From the NCBI RefSeq assembly GCF_000342165.1, contig NZ_AMRV01000001.1, positions 496,001-560,000 on the forward strand: a DNA stretch of 64,000 nucleotides. The letters are read 5' to 3'. Position numbers and translations under genes: made by a program. This document shows, in pieces, positions 37,920-46,743 of this stretch (position 1 is its first letter; each line of letters starts with the position of its first letter). Below the pieces are notes generated by a model, which ran no database searches, was not told the DNA's origin, and saw only the letters and a program-made list of their open reading frames with translations. Source of the DNA: Pacificimonas flava (lineage in GTDB: Bacteria > Pseudomonadota > Alphaproteobacteria > Sphingomonadales > Sphingomonadaceae).

Positions 37920-38713
37920 CAGAACTGCAGCAGCCAGACTGCACCGGCGACGATCAAAGAGACGGGAACGAGGCCATCGAGACGGTCCATGACACCGCCA
38001 TGACCGGGCAGAAGATTGCCTGAATCCTTGACCCCTGCCCTGCGTTTGAGATGGCTTTCATAAAAATCACCGATTTGCGCTGCAACGGCCAGAACCGCAC
38101 CGAGGATTATGGCCAGCACCAAAGAGAAGGGAAGCGTCAGAAGAGCGGTCAACCCCGCCGAAACCGCCGCGGAGCCCGCCATCCCGCCGATCAGCCCCGC
38201 CCAGGTCTTCGACGGACTGATCCGCGGAGCCAGCTTGGGACCGCCAATGGTACGTCCTGCAAAATAGGCACAGATGTCCGTCGCCCACACGATCGCCAGC
38301 GTCCAGATCAGGATGCTCATGCCCTGCTCCTGGCTTCGCAGCCAAATCAGCGCCAGCGCCGGCGCGCCGGCATAGACGATCCCGATGGACGCCGAGCGGT
38401 CGCGAAAGGCGTAGATCGCCGCCGTGACGGCCAGGGCGGCAGCGCCTAGAAGAATCAGGCCCTCATTCGCCAGGACCATCGCGGCGGCGATGCCGACATA
38501 ACCCGACAGCCGGGCAGAACGGCGCGTCCCGTGCATGCGCCCCCATTCGCGAAACATGAGCAGCGCCGCGAGGCCGATCAGGAAGTTGAAGAACAGGCCG
38601 CCCTGCCACCCACCCAGAAGGGCGATGGCGATCAGCGCGATACCGACAATCGCGCGCGGGGCGAGATCCTTGTACCGCACCCTCAGCGAAGGGCGAGGTT
38701 CAGAGTCCGCCAT
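37919..38713 (-). CDS. cdsA: Phosphatidate cytidylyltransferase
   Basis: 264-residue polytopic membrane protein making CDP-diacylglycerol for all phospholipids. Multiple hydrophobic segments are visible, and the CdsA signature runs from SPSKTWAGLIGG to the C-terminal KDSGNLLPGHGGVMDRLDG, with the metal-binding aspartates. The ATG at 38713 overlaps uppS by 14 bases. A longer frame would reach into uppS and is not needed. Confidence 0.95.
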   Translation of the reverse strand: MADSEPRPSLRVRYKDLAPRAIVGIALIAIALLGGWQGGLFFNFLIGLAALLMFREWGRMHGTRRSARLSGYVGIAAAMVLANEGLILLGAAALAVTAAIYAFRDRSASIGIVYAGAPALALIWLRSQEQGMSILIWTLAIVWATDICAYFAGRTIGGPKLAPRISPSKTWAGLIGGMAGSAAVSAGLTALLTLPFSLVLAIILGAVLAVAAQIGDFYESHLKRRAGVKDSGNLLPGHGGVMDRLDGLVPVSLIVAGAVWLLQF

Positions 38714-39449
38714 ATCGTCTGTCGCGCGCTCTGAACGCAGCGCACGCTTCCGCAAGGGCATGTTTGTCGAAATCAGGCCAAAGCGTCGGCGTGAACACGA
38801 ATTCGGCATAGGCGGCTTGCCACATCAGAAAGTTCGAAAGCCGCATCTCGCCGGACGTCCGCACGATCAGGTCGGGCGGTGGTAAACCGGCGGTATCGAG
38901 GTGCGCTTCGAAAAAAGCCTCGTCGATGGCGTCCGGATCGATCTTGCCGGCGGCCGCGTCGACGGCAATTCTGCGCGCAGCACGCAGGATCTCGTCCTGA
39001 CTGCCGTAATTGAGCGCGATTACGAGCTTCAATCCCTTATTGCCCGCCGTGCGGTCGAGCGCACCGCGAAGGAGCGTCACCAGTTCGCCGGGAAGCTGCT
39101 CCCAATCCCCGATGAAACGCAGCTCGACTTCATTTGCATCGAGTTCGGCAATCTCGCTGAGAAGATACTGTTTCAGCAGGCCGAACAAATAGCCGACTTC
39201 ATCCTGCGGCCGCTTCCAGTTTTCCGACGAAAAAGCGTAGAGGGTCAGAACGTCGATGCCAAGTTCCGGCGCCCCCTCGACCACGCTGCGGACGGAATCG
39301 GCACCCGCCTTGTGCCCGGCCACTCGCGGCAGGCGGCGCGCCTTCGCCCAGCGTCCGTTGCCATCCATGATGAGGGCAACATGGCGCGGCGCTCCGGAAC
39401 CGGCGCTGTCGGGGCCCGCCGCCCCGCTCGAGGCGGGCCGCGCCGTCAC
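38700..39449 (-). CDS. uppS: Undecaprenyl diphosphate synthase (isoprenyl transferase)
   Basis: 249-residue cis-prenyltransferase producing the lipid carrier for peptidoglycan and surface polysaccharides. The catalytic Asp29 is in [34 protein letters not shown] and FTPTLWPDF complete the family motifs. The first 20 residues are a low-complexity extension. It overlaps frr by 4 bases. Confidence 0.97.
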   Translation of the reverse strand: MTARPASSGAAGPDSAGSGAPRHVALIMDGNGRWAKARRLPRVAGHKAGADSVRSVVEGAPELGIDVLTLYAFSSENWKRPQDEVGYLFGLLKQYLLSEIAELDANEVELRFIGDWEQLPGELVTLLRGALDRTAGNKGLKLVIALNYGSQDEILRAARRIAVDAAAGKIDPDAIDEAFFEAHLDTAGLPPPDLIVRTSGEMRLSNFLMWQAAYAEFVFTPTLWPDFDKHALAEACAAFRARDRRYGGL

Positions 39450-40006
39450 TGCGCCATGATTTCCTTTTCCTTGGCCGCCATGACGTCGTCGATCTCGGAG
39501 ATGCGCGCGTCCGTCATCTTCTGCACCTCGGCCTCACCGCGCTTCTGATCGTCCTGGCCGATCTCGCCCTTCTTCTCCGCGGTCTTCAGCGATTCCATGC
39601 CATCGCGGCGGACATTGCGAACGGCGACCTTCGCCTTCTCGCTATATTGAGAGGCAAGCTTGGCAAGTTCGCGGCGGCGCTCCTCGGTCATATCCGGAAT
39701 GGGAAGGCGCAGCGTCTGTCCATCGACGATGGGATTGAGGCCGAGCCCGGCGGAACGGATGGCCTTGTCGACGGCGTTCACGTTCGACTTGTCCCACACG
39801 TTGACGGACAGCAGCCGCGGCTCAGGCGCCGTTACGGTGGCCACCTGATTCAGCGGCATTTTCGCGCCGTACACCTCGACCTGTACCGGGTCGAGCAGCA
39901 CCGTGCTGGCCCGGCCCGTGCGCAGACCCGACAGATCGCCCTTCAGCGCCTCAACCGCGCCGGCCATGCGGCGTTCCAGGTCACTCTTGTCATATCCGTC
40001 AGCCAT
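39446..40006 (-). CDS. frr: Ribosome recycling factor
   Basis: 186-residue factor that splits post-termination ribosomes with EF-G. The sequence is collinear with the family: [47 protein letters not shown] and the C-terminal helix ending in [11 protein letters not shown]. Preceded by pyrH with 17 bases between; coupled to uppS by a 4-base overlap. Confidence 0.98.
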   Translation of the reverse strand: MADGYDKSDLERRMAGAVEALKGDLSGLRTGRASTVLLDPVQVEVYGAKMPLNQVATVTAPEPRLLSVNVWDKSNVNAVDKAIRSAGLGLNPIVDGQTLRLPIPDMTEERRRELAKLASQYSEKAKVAVRNVRRDGMESLKTAEKKGEIGQDDQKRGEAEVQKMTDARISEIDDVMAAKEKEIMAQ

Positions 40007-40023
40007 GGCCCGTCATCTTTCCC

Positions 40024-40743
<720 letters not shown>

Positions 40744-40842
40744 CGGCCGTCATGCTCCTGTGATGTGGGATGTCAGCGAGGTTCGCGGACCATAGAGACG
40801 CAAAAGAGGCGCGGCAAGCAGGCCGCACCCCGGAAGACGTGA

Positions 40843-40873
40843 ACCGGCAGGCGGCCTCATGCCCCCTGCCGGT
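40843..40873. other. Stem-loop in the tsf-pyrH gap
   Basis: ACCGGCAGG (40843-40851) pairs fully with CCTGCCGGT (40865-40873) around a 13-base loop. No T run follows on the minus strand, so it may be an RNA-processing or attenuation hairpin within the operon, 11 bases after the tsf stop codon. Confidence 0.5.
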
Positions 40874-40883
40874 CGCCGTCATG

Positions 40884-41810
40884 CTACTGTCCGGCGGCTG
40901 CCGCCACCTCGGCCGCGAAGTCGCTCTCTTCGCGCTCGATGCCTTCGCCCAGCTGAAAGCGGACATAGTCCTTGATCTTGATTTCGGCGCCGAGCTCCTT
41001 GCCCTTCGCCGCGACCACGTCGGCAACCTTGGCCTTGCCATCGATGACGTAGACCTGTCCCAGCAGCGTATTCTCGCTGACGAACTTCTTTACCGAACCC
41101 TCGACCATTTTCTCGACGATGTTGTCCGGCTTGCCGCTTTCGCGCGCCTTCTCGGTTGCAATCTGGCGCTCGCGCTCGACCGCTTCCGGATCGACGCCGC
41201 TCTCATCCAGGGCCAGCGGGAAGGCCGCCGCGATGTGCATGGCGAGCTGGCGTCCGAAATCCTCGAGCGCCTCCTTGTCGGCCTTGCTCTCCAGCGCAAC
41301 GAGCACGCCGATCTTGCCCAGGCCGGGCGCCATCTGATTGTGCACATAGGCGGACACCGTACCCTCATCGACGGATACGACGGCCGCGCGGCGCAGCGAC
41401 TGGTTCTCGCCGATTTTGGCGATGTTGTCCGTCAGCGTATCTTCGACGGTTGCGCCGCCGGGCATTGCCTCGCCCTTCAGGGCATCGACGTCAGCGATAC
41501 GCTTCTGAAGCGCGATGCCGGTAACCTCGGACACGAAGCCCTGGAAACGGTCGTTCTTCGCAACGAAGTCCGTTTCGGAGTTCACCTCAACGGCCGCACC
41601 GACCGTACCGGCCGTCGCAACGCCAACGAGACCCTCGGCGGCCGTACGGCTCGATTTCTTCTGCGCCGCGGCAAGGCCCTTCGTGCGCAGCCAATCGACA
41701 GCCGCATCCATGTCGCCGTTCGTTTCGTTCAGTGCTTTCTTGCAGTCCATCATGCCCGCGCCGGACTGTTCGCGCAGGCTCTTGACCATCGATGCCGTGA
41801 TTTCGGCCAT
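40884..41810 (-). CDS. tsf: Elongation factor Ts
   Basis: 308-residue nucleotide exchange factor for EF-Tu. The N-terminal [24 protein letters not shown] and the core [11 protein letters not shown] are diagnostic. The ATG at 41810 has AAAGGA about 9 bases upstream. It follows rpsB by 116 bases in the usual S2/EF-Ts order. Confidence 0.98.
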   Translation of the reverse strand: MAEITASMVKSLREQSGAGMMDCKKALNETNGDMDAAVDWLRTKGLAAAQKKSSRTAAEGLVGVATAGTVGAAVEVNSETDFVAKNDRFQGFVSEVTGIALQKRIADVDALKGEAMPGGATVEDTLTDNIAKIGENQSLRRAAVVSVDEGTVSAYVHNQMAPGLGKIGVLVALESKADKEALEDFGRQLAMHIAAAFPLALDESGVDPEAVERERQIATEKARESGKPDNIVEKMVEGSVKKFVSENTLLGQVYVIDGKAKVADVVAAKGKELGAEIKIKDYVRFQLGEGIEREESDFAAEVAAAAGQ

Positions 41811-41926
41811 GGGAAATCCTTTCGAATAGAGATCGGTAAAGGTCCGGGGCGGCAGCGGCCCCTCACCCGAGGATGCCGCGCCTGCCACCGGACCGTTACG
41901 GTTTGGGGACGCCGAAAGGCATCCGC

Positions 41927-42709
41927 TTACGCCGTGGCCTCCGCAGGCTCCTCGCTCGCCTCGGCAGCCGGCGCCTCTGCGGCAGCGTCCGGGGCAGCTT
42001 CGCCCGTGAACTCGGCCTGGCTGACGGCCTCACCCGTACCGGTGCACGCGTCGGCGATCAGGTCGCAGTAAAGGCGAATGGCCCGCGCCGCGTCGTCATT
42101 CCCCGGAACCGGGAAGGCGATGCCCGTCGGATCGGAGTTCGAGTCGAGGATCGCGATAACCGGGATGCCCAGTACGTTCGCTTCCTTAACGGCCAGATCT
42201 TCCTTGTTCGTGTCGATGACGAACATCAGGTCCGGCAGGCCGCCCATATCGCGAATGCCGCCCAGCGACGCCTCGAACTTGTCGCGCTGGCGCGTCATCT
42301 GCAGGACTTCCTTCTTCGTGAAGCCCGACGTGTCACCGGAAAGCGTTTCTTCCAGCTCCTTGTACTTCTTGATGGAATTGGAAATCGTCTTCCAATTGGT
42401 CAGCATGCCGCCGAGCCAGCGGTGATTGACGTAATGCTGACCGGCGCGCTGCGCGGCCTCCTTGATCGGCTCCTGGGCCTGGCGCTTCGTGCCGACGAAC
42501 AGGATCTTGCCGCCCGCATTCGTCGTCGCGCGAACAAAATCGAGCGCGCGCTGGAACAGCGGCACGGTCTGCGACAGGTCGATGATGTGCACATTGTTGC
42601 GATCGCCGAAAATATACGGCTTCATCTTCGGGTTCCAGCGATGCGTCTGGTGGCCGAAGTGGGTGCCGGCTTCAAGCAGCGCCGACATCTGCACATTGGG
42701 TGCAGCCAT
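41927..42709 (-). CDS. rpsB: 30S ribosomal protein S2
   Basis: 260-residue S2. [33 protein letters not shown] and the [11 protein letters not shown] segment are typical; an Ala/Glu-rich tail of about 35 residues follows the core, as in many alphaproteobacteria. The ATG at 42709 has a strong AAGGAG site and a predicted promoter at 42803. It is the first gene of the large minus-strand cluster. Confidence 0.98.
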   Translation of the reverse strand: MAAPNVQMSALLEAGTHFGHQTHRWNPKMKPYIFGDRNNVHIIDLSQTVPLFQRALDFVRATTNAGGKILFVGTKRQAQEPIKEAAQRAGQHYVNHRWLGGMLTNWKTISNSIKKYKELEETLSGDTSGFTKKEVLQMTRQRDKFEASLGGIRDMGGLPDLMFVIDTNKEDLAVKEANVLGIPVIAILDSNSDPTGIAFPVPGNDDAARAIRLYCDLIADACTGTGEAVSQAEFTGEAAPDAAAEAPAAEASEEPAEATA

Positions 42710-42802
42710 GGATAGTCTCCTTCCGGTTGATACCTCGATGCGGAAGGAAAGCGGCCCCGTGCCGCTCACCGGATATGTGCCCGCATCTGTGGGATGGCGC
42801 GC

Positions 42803-42831
42803 GAGATAAGGGAGCGCCCCCCTCTTGGCAA
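42803..42831 (-). promoter_or_regulatory. Predicted rpsB promoter
   Basis: On the minus strand TTGCCA (42831-42826), 17 bases, TATCTC (42808-42803). The -35 is one mismatch from consensus; the -10 is weak. Transcription would start near 42796 and give a leader of about 87 nt, long enough for control of S2 synthesis. It lies just upstream of the stop of the preceding gene. Confidence 0.42.
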
Positions 42832-42847
42832 GTGCGAAGATATCGCT

Positions 42848-44062
42848 TCAGCGGACGAAGCGGGCGGCAAGCTCCACATGGGTCGACCAGCGGAACTGCC
42901 CAATCGGCCGCACCTCCGTCAGCGCATAGCCACCACGAACAAGCGTTGCGGCGTCGCGTGCGAAGGTGCTCGGGTTGCAGGAGACATAGGCGACAACCGG
43001 CACCTTGGATGCGGCAAGCGCCTCGACCTGCGCCTTCGCGCCGGCGCGTGGCGGGTCCAGCACGACTGCGCCGTAGCCCGCGAGTTCCTTCGCGGTCATG
43101 GGGCGCCTGAACAGGTCGCGGTGAAGGGTGCGCACCCGCCGCTTCGCTCGCCGCGCCGCTGCCTCCAGCGCTGCCACCGCGGGTCCGGCGGCGTCCGCCG
43201 CGAGCACCTCGGCTTCCGCGGACAGGGGCAGCGCGAACGTCCCCAGGCCGCAGAAGAGGTCAGCGACGCGTCCGGCGCCGCTTGTGAAATCAAGCGCAGC
43301 CGCGACCAGGGCCGCCTCTCCATCCGCCGTGGCTTGAAGGAAGGTCGCGGGCGGCATCGCCACATCCACACCGCCGAACGTCTGAACCGGCTTCCCCCGC
43401 TGCAAAACGATGTCCGTCCGTCCGCCATCCTCCACGCTGACGCGGGCGACAGGGATGGTCGGCTCCCATTCGGCGAAGGCATGCACGACCTCACGCGAAG
43501 GCGACAGATTGCTGATTAGAATGTCGGCACCCCCGGTCGCCTCCGTCAGAGTGACCCCGCAGATCCAGCGCTTCGGCATCAGCGCGGACAGGATGGGCCG
43601 CAACTCCTGCGCCAGCGTGAAGAGGTCGGGCGTCAGCACATGACACTCCTGCAGATCGACGACGGCGCGGCTGCTTTCCTCGTTGAACCCGAGCGCAAGG
43701 GTGCCGTCTCGCATTTCCGCCCGCATGGCCGCCCGGCGGCGGGAGCGTGGGGGAGACAGATGCGGGTCTGCGACCATTTCGGCCTCCACGCCCGCAGACT
43801 GCAGGGCGCCGACGACACGCCCCTTCACGAAGTTCGCGAGCACCTCCTCGTCCCCATGCTGAAGCTGGCAACCGCCGCAGCGCCCGAAATGCTCGCAAAC
43901 CGGCGCCGCGCGGTGCGGGCCCGGCATGACGTCCTCGCCGACGATGCGGTCGCCGGGAACCGCGCCCGGAAGATAGCGCCCATCCGCCGTGACACCGTCA
44001 CCGCGCGCGGCCAGACGGACGACAACCGTCTCACCGCTCTGCCTGGCCCTTTCCGCAATCAT
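42848..44062 (-). CDS. 23S rRNA (uracil-5-)-methyltransferase, RumA/RlmD-like
   Basis: 404-residue SAM-dependent methyltransferase of the TrmA/RumA family. An N-terminal TRAM-like region is followed by an iron-sulfur cluster motif CEHFGRCGGC (C56, C62, C65). The SAM fold has DLFCGLGTFALPL; VLDPPRAGAK and the catalytic nucleophile in YVSCNPSTFARD are present. It probably methylates a uracil in 23S rRNA; the exact site is not given by the sequence. TrmFO in this genome supplies the tRNA modification instead of TrmA. It overlaps nnrD by 4 bases. Confidence 0.9.
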   Translation of the reverse strand: MIAERARQSGETVVVRLAARGDGVTADGRYLPGAVPGDRIVGEDVMPGPHRAAPVCEHFGRCGGCQLQHGDEEVLANFVKGRVVGALQSAGVEAEMVADPHLSPPRSRRRAAMRAEMRDGTLALGFNEESSRAVVDLQECHVLTPDLFTLAQELRPILSALMPKRWICGVTLTEATGGADILISNLSPSREVVHAFAEWEPTIPVARVSVEDGGRTDIVLQRGKPVQTFGGVDVAMPPATFLQATADGEAALVAAALDFTSGAGRVADLFCGLGTFALPLSAEAEVLAADAAGPAVAALEAAARRAKRRVRTLHRDLFRRPMTAKELAGYGAVVLDPPRAGAKAQVEALAASKVPVVAYVSCNPSTFARDAATLVRGGYALTEVRPIGQFRWSTHVELAARFVR

Positions 44063-45411
44063 AACAGGTCCAGCAAGTCTTCCGCGATCAGCGAGTCCGT
44101 GGCACGAAGGCCGGCATCGCCTTGGCGCCAAACGCCCGCGCATGCCGCAACGAAGGCATCACCGCGCATAGCGAACTCAGCGGCGACGATTCCAGCCAGC
44201 ACGTCGCCGCTTCCAGCGACGGCAAGCCGGGGATGCGCATGATCGTTGATGATGGCCCGTCCACCGGGCGCAGCAATGACCGTATCGCGCCCTTTCAGCA
44301 CCACCACGCTCCCGCACAGGTCCGCAGCCCGCCGCACACGGTCGATCTTGGAGCCGTTCAGCTCACCGAACAAGCGGCCGAACTCCCCCTCATGAGGGGT
44401 CAGGATCGCATCGAGGTCACGAAAGCGTTTCGGCTCGCCCGCGAACAGGCTGAACATGTCGCCGTCGATCACCATCGCACGTTGCTGCTCCAGCACGAAC
44501 GCGGCAATCTCCGCCGCGTGATCGTCACGGCCCAGCCCGGGGCCGGCAATGATGACATCGACGCGGTCCAGGTCGAGGTCATGGAGGGCCCGATAAACGA
44601 TGGACGTTGGCGGTCCCTGATCTCCGTTCTCCGCTCCAATCGTCACAAAGCCTGCGCCGCCGCGCTGCGCCGCGCGGGCCGACAGGAACGCCGCACCGGG
44701 CATGGCTCCTGCAGCCACCACGACATGCCCGCGATCATATTTGTGCGCCGTTGGAGCCACCGCCGCCTTTTCCGGAGCCTGGTTCCGAAAAAGCTCTGGC
44801 GAAGGCGGTGCCAGCCCGATGTCCACCCGCGTGATGCGGCCGACATGATCCGCCCCGGGTTGCAACAAATGGCCAGGCTTCAGCCAACCGAACGCGTAGG
44901 TTTCGTCGCAGCGCGGCGCATCTGGCAAAAGAGTTCCGTCGTCGCTGCCGACCCCGCTCGGCAGATCGAGGGCCAGCACCAGTTCCGCCGCCTCCGCATG
45001 CGTCAGCAGCGGTTTTAGGACGTCGGCGCCCAGCGTTCGGGACAGCCCCGTGCCGAACAGCGCATCCACGAGCACCGGACGCGATTTCGCTTGGTCAAGC
45101 GGCTGGACAGGTCCGCCCCACAGCTCAGCCGCGCGCTTGCACAAGTCGGTGCCCGGGCTCGCCAGGGCCGCAACGGCGACATTGACACCGAACCGTTTCA
45201 GCGCACTCGCCATCACATACCCGTCGCCGCCGTTGTTTCCGGGGCCGGCAAGCACGAGGACGCCGCGCCCCGCCGCCCGAATCGCCGCATGCCGCGCCGC
45301 TCCTTCGCCAGCCGCCTTCATGAGCCGCCACAAGCCTTCGCCGCCATTGGCTGTGCGATCCTCGAGCCGCCGCATCTGTTCCGCCGTTGCCACGGGGTCT
45401 CGCGAGGTCAT
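44059..45411 (-). CDS. nnrD: Bifunctional NAD(P)H-hydrate epimerase / ADP-dependent dehydratase
   Basis: 450-residue repair enzyme for damaged NAD(P)H. The N-terminal epimerase half has VLAGPGNNGGDGYV; the C-terminal kinase-like dehydratase half has AGPGLGRDD, LTPHEGEFGRL and AGSGDVLAGIVAA. Both halves look intact. It is coupled to the methyltransferase (downstream) and the amidohydrolase (upstream) by 4-base overlaps. Confidence 0.93.
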   Translation of the reverse strand: MTSRDPVATAEQMRRLEDRTANGGEGLWRLMKAAGEGAARHAAIRAAGRGVLVLAGPGNNGGDGYVMASALKRFGVNVAVAALASPGTDLCKRAAELWGGPVQPLDQAKSRPVLVDALFGTGLSRTLGADVLKPLLTHAEAAELVLALDLPSGVGSDDGTLLPDAPRCDETYAFGWLKPGHLLQPGADHVGRITRVDIGLAPPSPELFRNQAPEKAAVAPTAHKYDRGHVVVAAGAMPGAAFLSARAAQRGGAGFVTIGAENGDQGPPTSIVYRALHDLDLDRVDVIIAGPGLGRDDHAAEIAAFVLEQQRAMVIDGDMFSLFAGEPKRFRDLDAILTPHEGEFGRLFGELNGSKIDRVRRAADLCGSVVVLKGRDTVIAAPGGRAIINDHAHPRLAVAGSGDVLAGIVAAEFAMRGDAFVAACAGVWRQGDAGLRATDSLIAEDLLDLL

Positions 45412-46181
45412 GAGCCGGCACCTCCTTCGCCAAGCGCGGCCGACACGGCACCGACCGTCAGGTCCATCCAGCGGGCAAGGCCCCCGGCATCCGATAGATG
45501 GTCGTTGCGGATTTCCAGAAACAGATACGGTATTGCGCGCGGCTCCGCATGCCGCTGCATGGTGTAGCCGAAGCGGGCGCCCGAATAGGGCTCATTATCG
45601 CCAACGATCAGCCCCTGTCTCTCGAAATAGGCGATAGCCGCCCGCGCGGCACGATCGTCGCGGTCGTAGAGCAGGCCGCAATCCCAGGGTCGTTTCGAAG
45701 AGCCCCCCCGCATGCGAGAGGTGAAACTGTGGACGGAGAGGATCAGGCGGGGCGACTCATCGTCGAGGGCGCGTTCGACCCTGCGGTGATAGGCAGCATG
45801 AACGGCATGCCTGACCTCGAGTTGCTCAGCGGAGAGACGCTCATTGCCCGGGATGCGCGTTCCATCGCTAATCGCCGGCACCGCCGCGTCGTCGGAGGCC
45901 GGCCGGTTCAGATCGATAACGAGGCGCGAACAGCCGCCAAGGATCGCGGGCGCGCACTCCCTCTCCGCAACACCGCGCGCAACCGCCGCCGCACCGATGT
46001 CGATGCCGATATGACGGGTGCGATCCTCCTCGGAAATTCCGAGATCGACACCTGGCGGCACATAAGCCGTGGCGTGATCGGCGAGCACCAACAACCGATC
46101 CGCACGCGGGCCCACGACATATTCGAAGGCGCACCGTTCTGCGACAGATCTGTCAAAGCGAGGTGTGGAGCATCCGTTCAT
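45408..46181 (-). CDS. N-formylglutamate amidohydrolase family protein
   Basis: 257-residue member of the N-formylglutamate amidohydrolase (HutG-like) family. LLVLADHATAYVPPG with its His, IGIDIGAA, and RLILSVHSFTSRM supply putative metal ligands; FLEIRND is near the end. No hut (histidine degradation) genes are nearby, so the true substrate may be another N-acyl amino acid. The ATG at 46181 follows the terminators at 46211-46272, so this three-gene unit probably has its own promoter. Confidence 0.85.
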   Translation of the reverse strand: MNGCSTPRFDRSVAERCAFEYVVGPRADRLLVLADHATAYVPPGVDLGISEEDRTRHIGIDIGAAAVARGVAERECAPAILGGCSRLVIDLNRPASDDAAVPAISDGTRIPGNERLSAEQLEVRHAVHAAYHRRVERALDDESPRLILSVHSFTSRMRGGSSKRPWDCGLLYDRDDRAARAAIAYFERQGLIVGDNEPYSGARFGYTMQRHAEPRAIPYLFLEIRNDHLSDAGGLARWMDLTVGAVSAALGEGGAGS

Positions 46182-46210
46182 GCCCGCCCCTCTCGCTGTT
46201 CGGCGCGCAA

Positions 46211-46246
46211 AAGAAAAGGGCCGCGCCTGGGGAGGTATCGCGGCCC
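46211..46246 (-). terminator. Intrinsic terminator after the small secreted protein gene
   Basis: GGGCCGCG (46218-46225) and CGCGGCCC (46239-46246) form a perfect 8-bp stem. On the minus strand it is followed by TTTTCTT (46217-46211). It lies 48 bases after the stop codon of the gene ending at 46295. Confidence 0.8.
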
Positions 46247-46256
46247 TTCTCAACCC

Positions 46257-46277
46257 GCCCGCGAAAGCGGGCCTTTT
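46257..46277. terminator. Second small hairpin with TTTT on the plus strand
   Basis: GCCCGC-GAAA-GCGGGC (46257-46272): a 6-bp stem with a GNRA loop followed by CTTTT on the plus strand. No plus-strand gene ends here, so it may block antisense transcription or form a double terminator with the hairpin at 46211. Confidence 0.5.
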
Positions 46278-46294
46278 CCGTCTTGGCGGCGGCT

Positions 46295-46582
46295 TTACCG
46301 CTGCGCCAATTCCGTCGGCGTCAGGTCAAGAACCTTCAGCGCGCGGTCGAACTGCTTGGAAGCGGCACGTTCGTTACCGGCATCACAAAGTCGCACGCCG
46401 ATATCGACCTTACGAAGTGCACGATTGGCATCGTTGGCATCAGCATTTGCTGCCGCAGCGCGAATATCCTGCGGCATCGTCTCACAAACAGACGGTTCGG
46501 CGGCATGTGCGGGGCCGACTGCAACCCCGACATTCAGGCCGGTAGCGAGCAGAGCGGCGATAGCGATCAGGGCATTTTTCAC
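46295..46582 (-). CDS. Small secreted protein of unknown function
   Basis: 95-residue protein with a clear signal peptide (KNALIAIAALLATG, cleavage near AHAAEP). The mature part of about 65 residues is helical, with two cysteines (in SVCETM and RLCDAG) that could form one disulfide, and ends in LKVLDLTPTELAQR. A GTG at 46582 is preferred because AAAGG lies 8 bases upstream; a GTG three codons earlier (46591) is possible. An operator-like palindrome covers its predicted promoter. Intrinsic terminator follows. No family is recognised. Confidence 0.75.
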   Translation of the reverse strand: MKNALIAIAALLATGLNVGVAVGPAHAAEPSVCETMPQDIRAAAANADANDANRALRKVDIGVRLCDAGNERAASKQFDRALKVLDLTPTELAQR

Positions 46583-46620
46583 GAGATCCACCTTTCCATT
46601 CGAGTATCACTCAATCAACT

Positions 46621-46644
46621 GAGTTTCACTTTAAAGCGAAACTC
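46621..46644. promoter_or_regulatory. 24-bp palindromic operator candidate
   Basis: Arms GAGTTTC and GAAACTC flank a central TTTAAA; only one symmetric pair of positions mismatches (8 and 17). The centre overlaps the predicted -10 element of the small secreted protein gene. A second inverted repeat, ACTCA-N6-TGAGT (46609-46624), overlaps its left end. Confidence 0.55.
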
Positions 46645-46656
46645 AAAAGAAGACAA
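46628..46656 (-). promoter_or_regulatory. Predicted promoter of the small secreted protein gene
   Basis: Minus strand TTGTCT (46656-46651), 17 bases, TAAAGT (46633-46628). Start near 46621 gives a leader of about 39 nt. Each hexamer matches consensus at 4 of 6 positions; the surrounding DNA is the most AT-rich stretch of the window. Confidence 0.42.
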
Positions 46657-46690
46657 GGCTTTTCGAGTCAGAATCAGAACTATTTTTTGC

Positions 46691-46734
46691 ATCTGCGAAC
46701 TGGTTGCTGGAAAACCAGTTATTACAGCGCAGAT
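46691..46734. other. Nested stem-loop between dnaE and the small secreted gene
   Basis: Outer arms ATCTGCG (46691-46697) and CGCAGAT (46728-46734), inner arms AACTGGTT (46698-46705) and AACCAGTT (46713-46720), all perfect, with a 7-base apical loop and a 7-base bulge on one side. It lies 10 bases after the dnaE stop (minus strand) but lacks a T run after it on either strand. It may be a 3' end or processing structure of the dnaE mRNA. Confidence 0.6.
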
Positions 46735-46743
46735 CGTGTTCGC

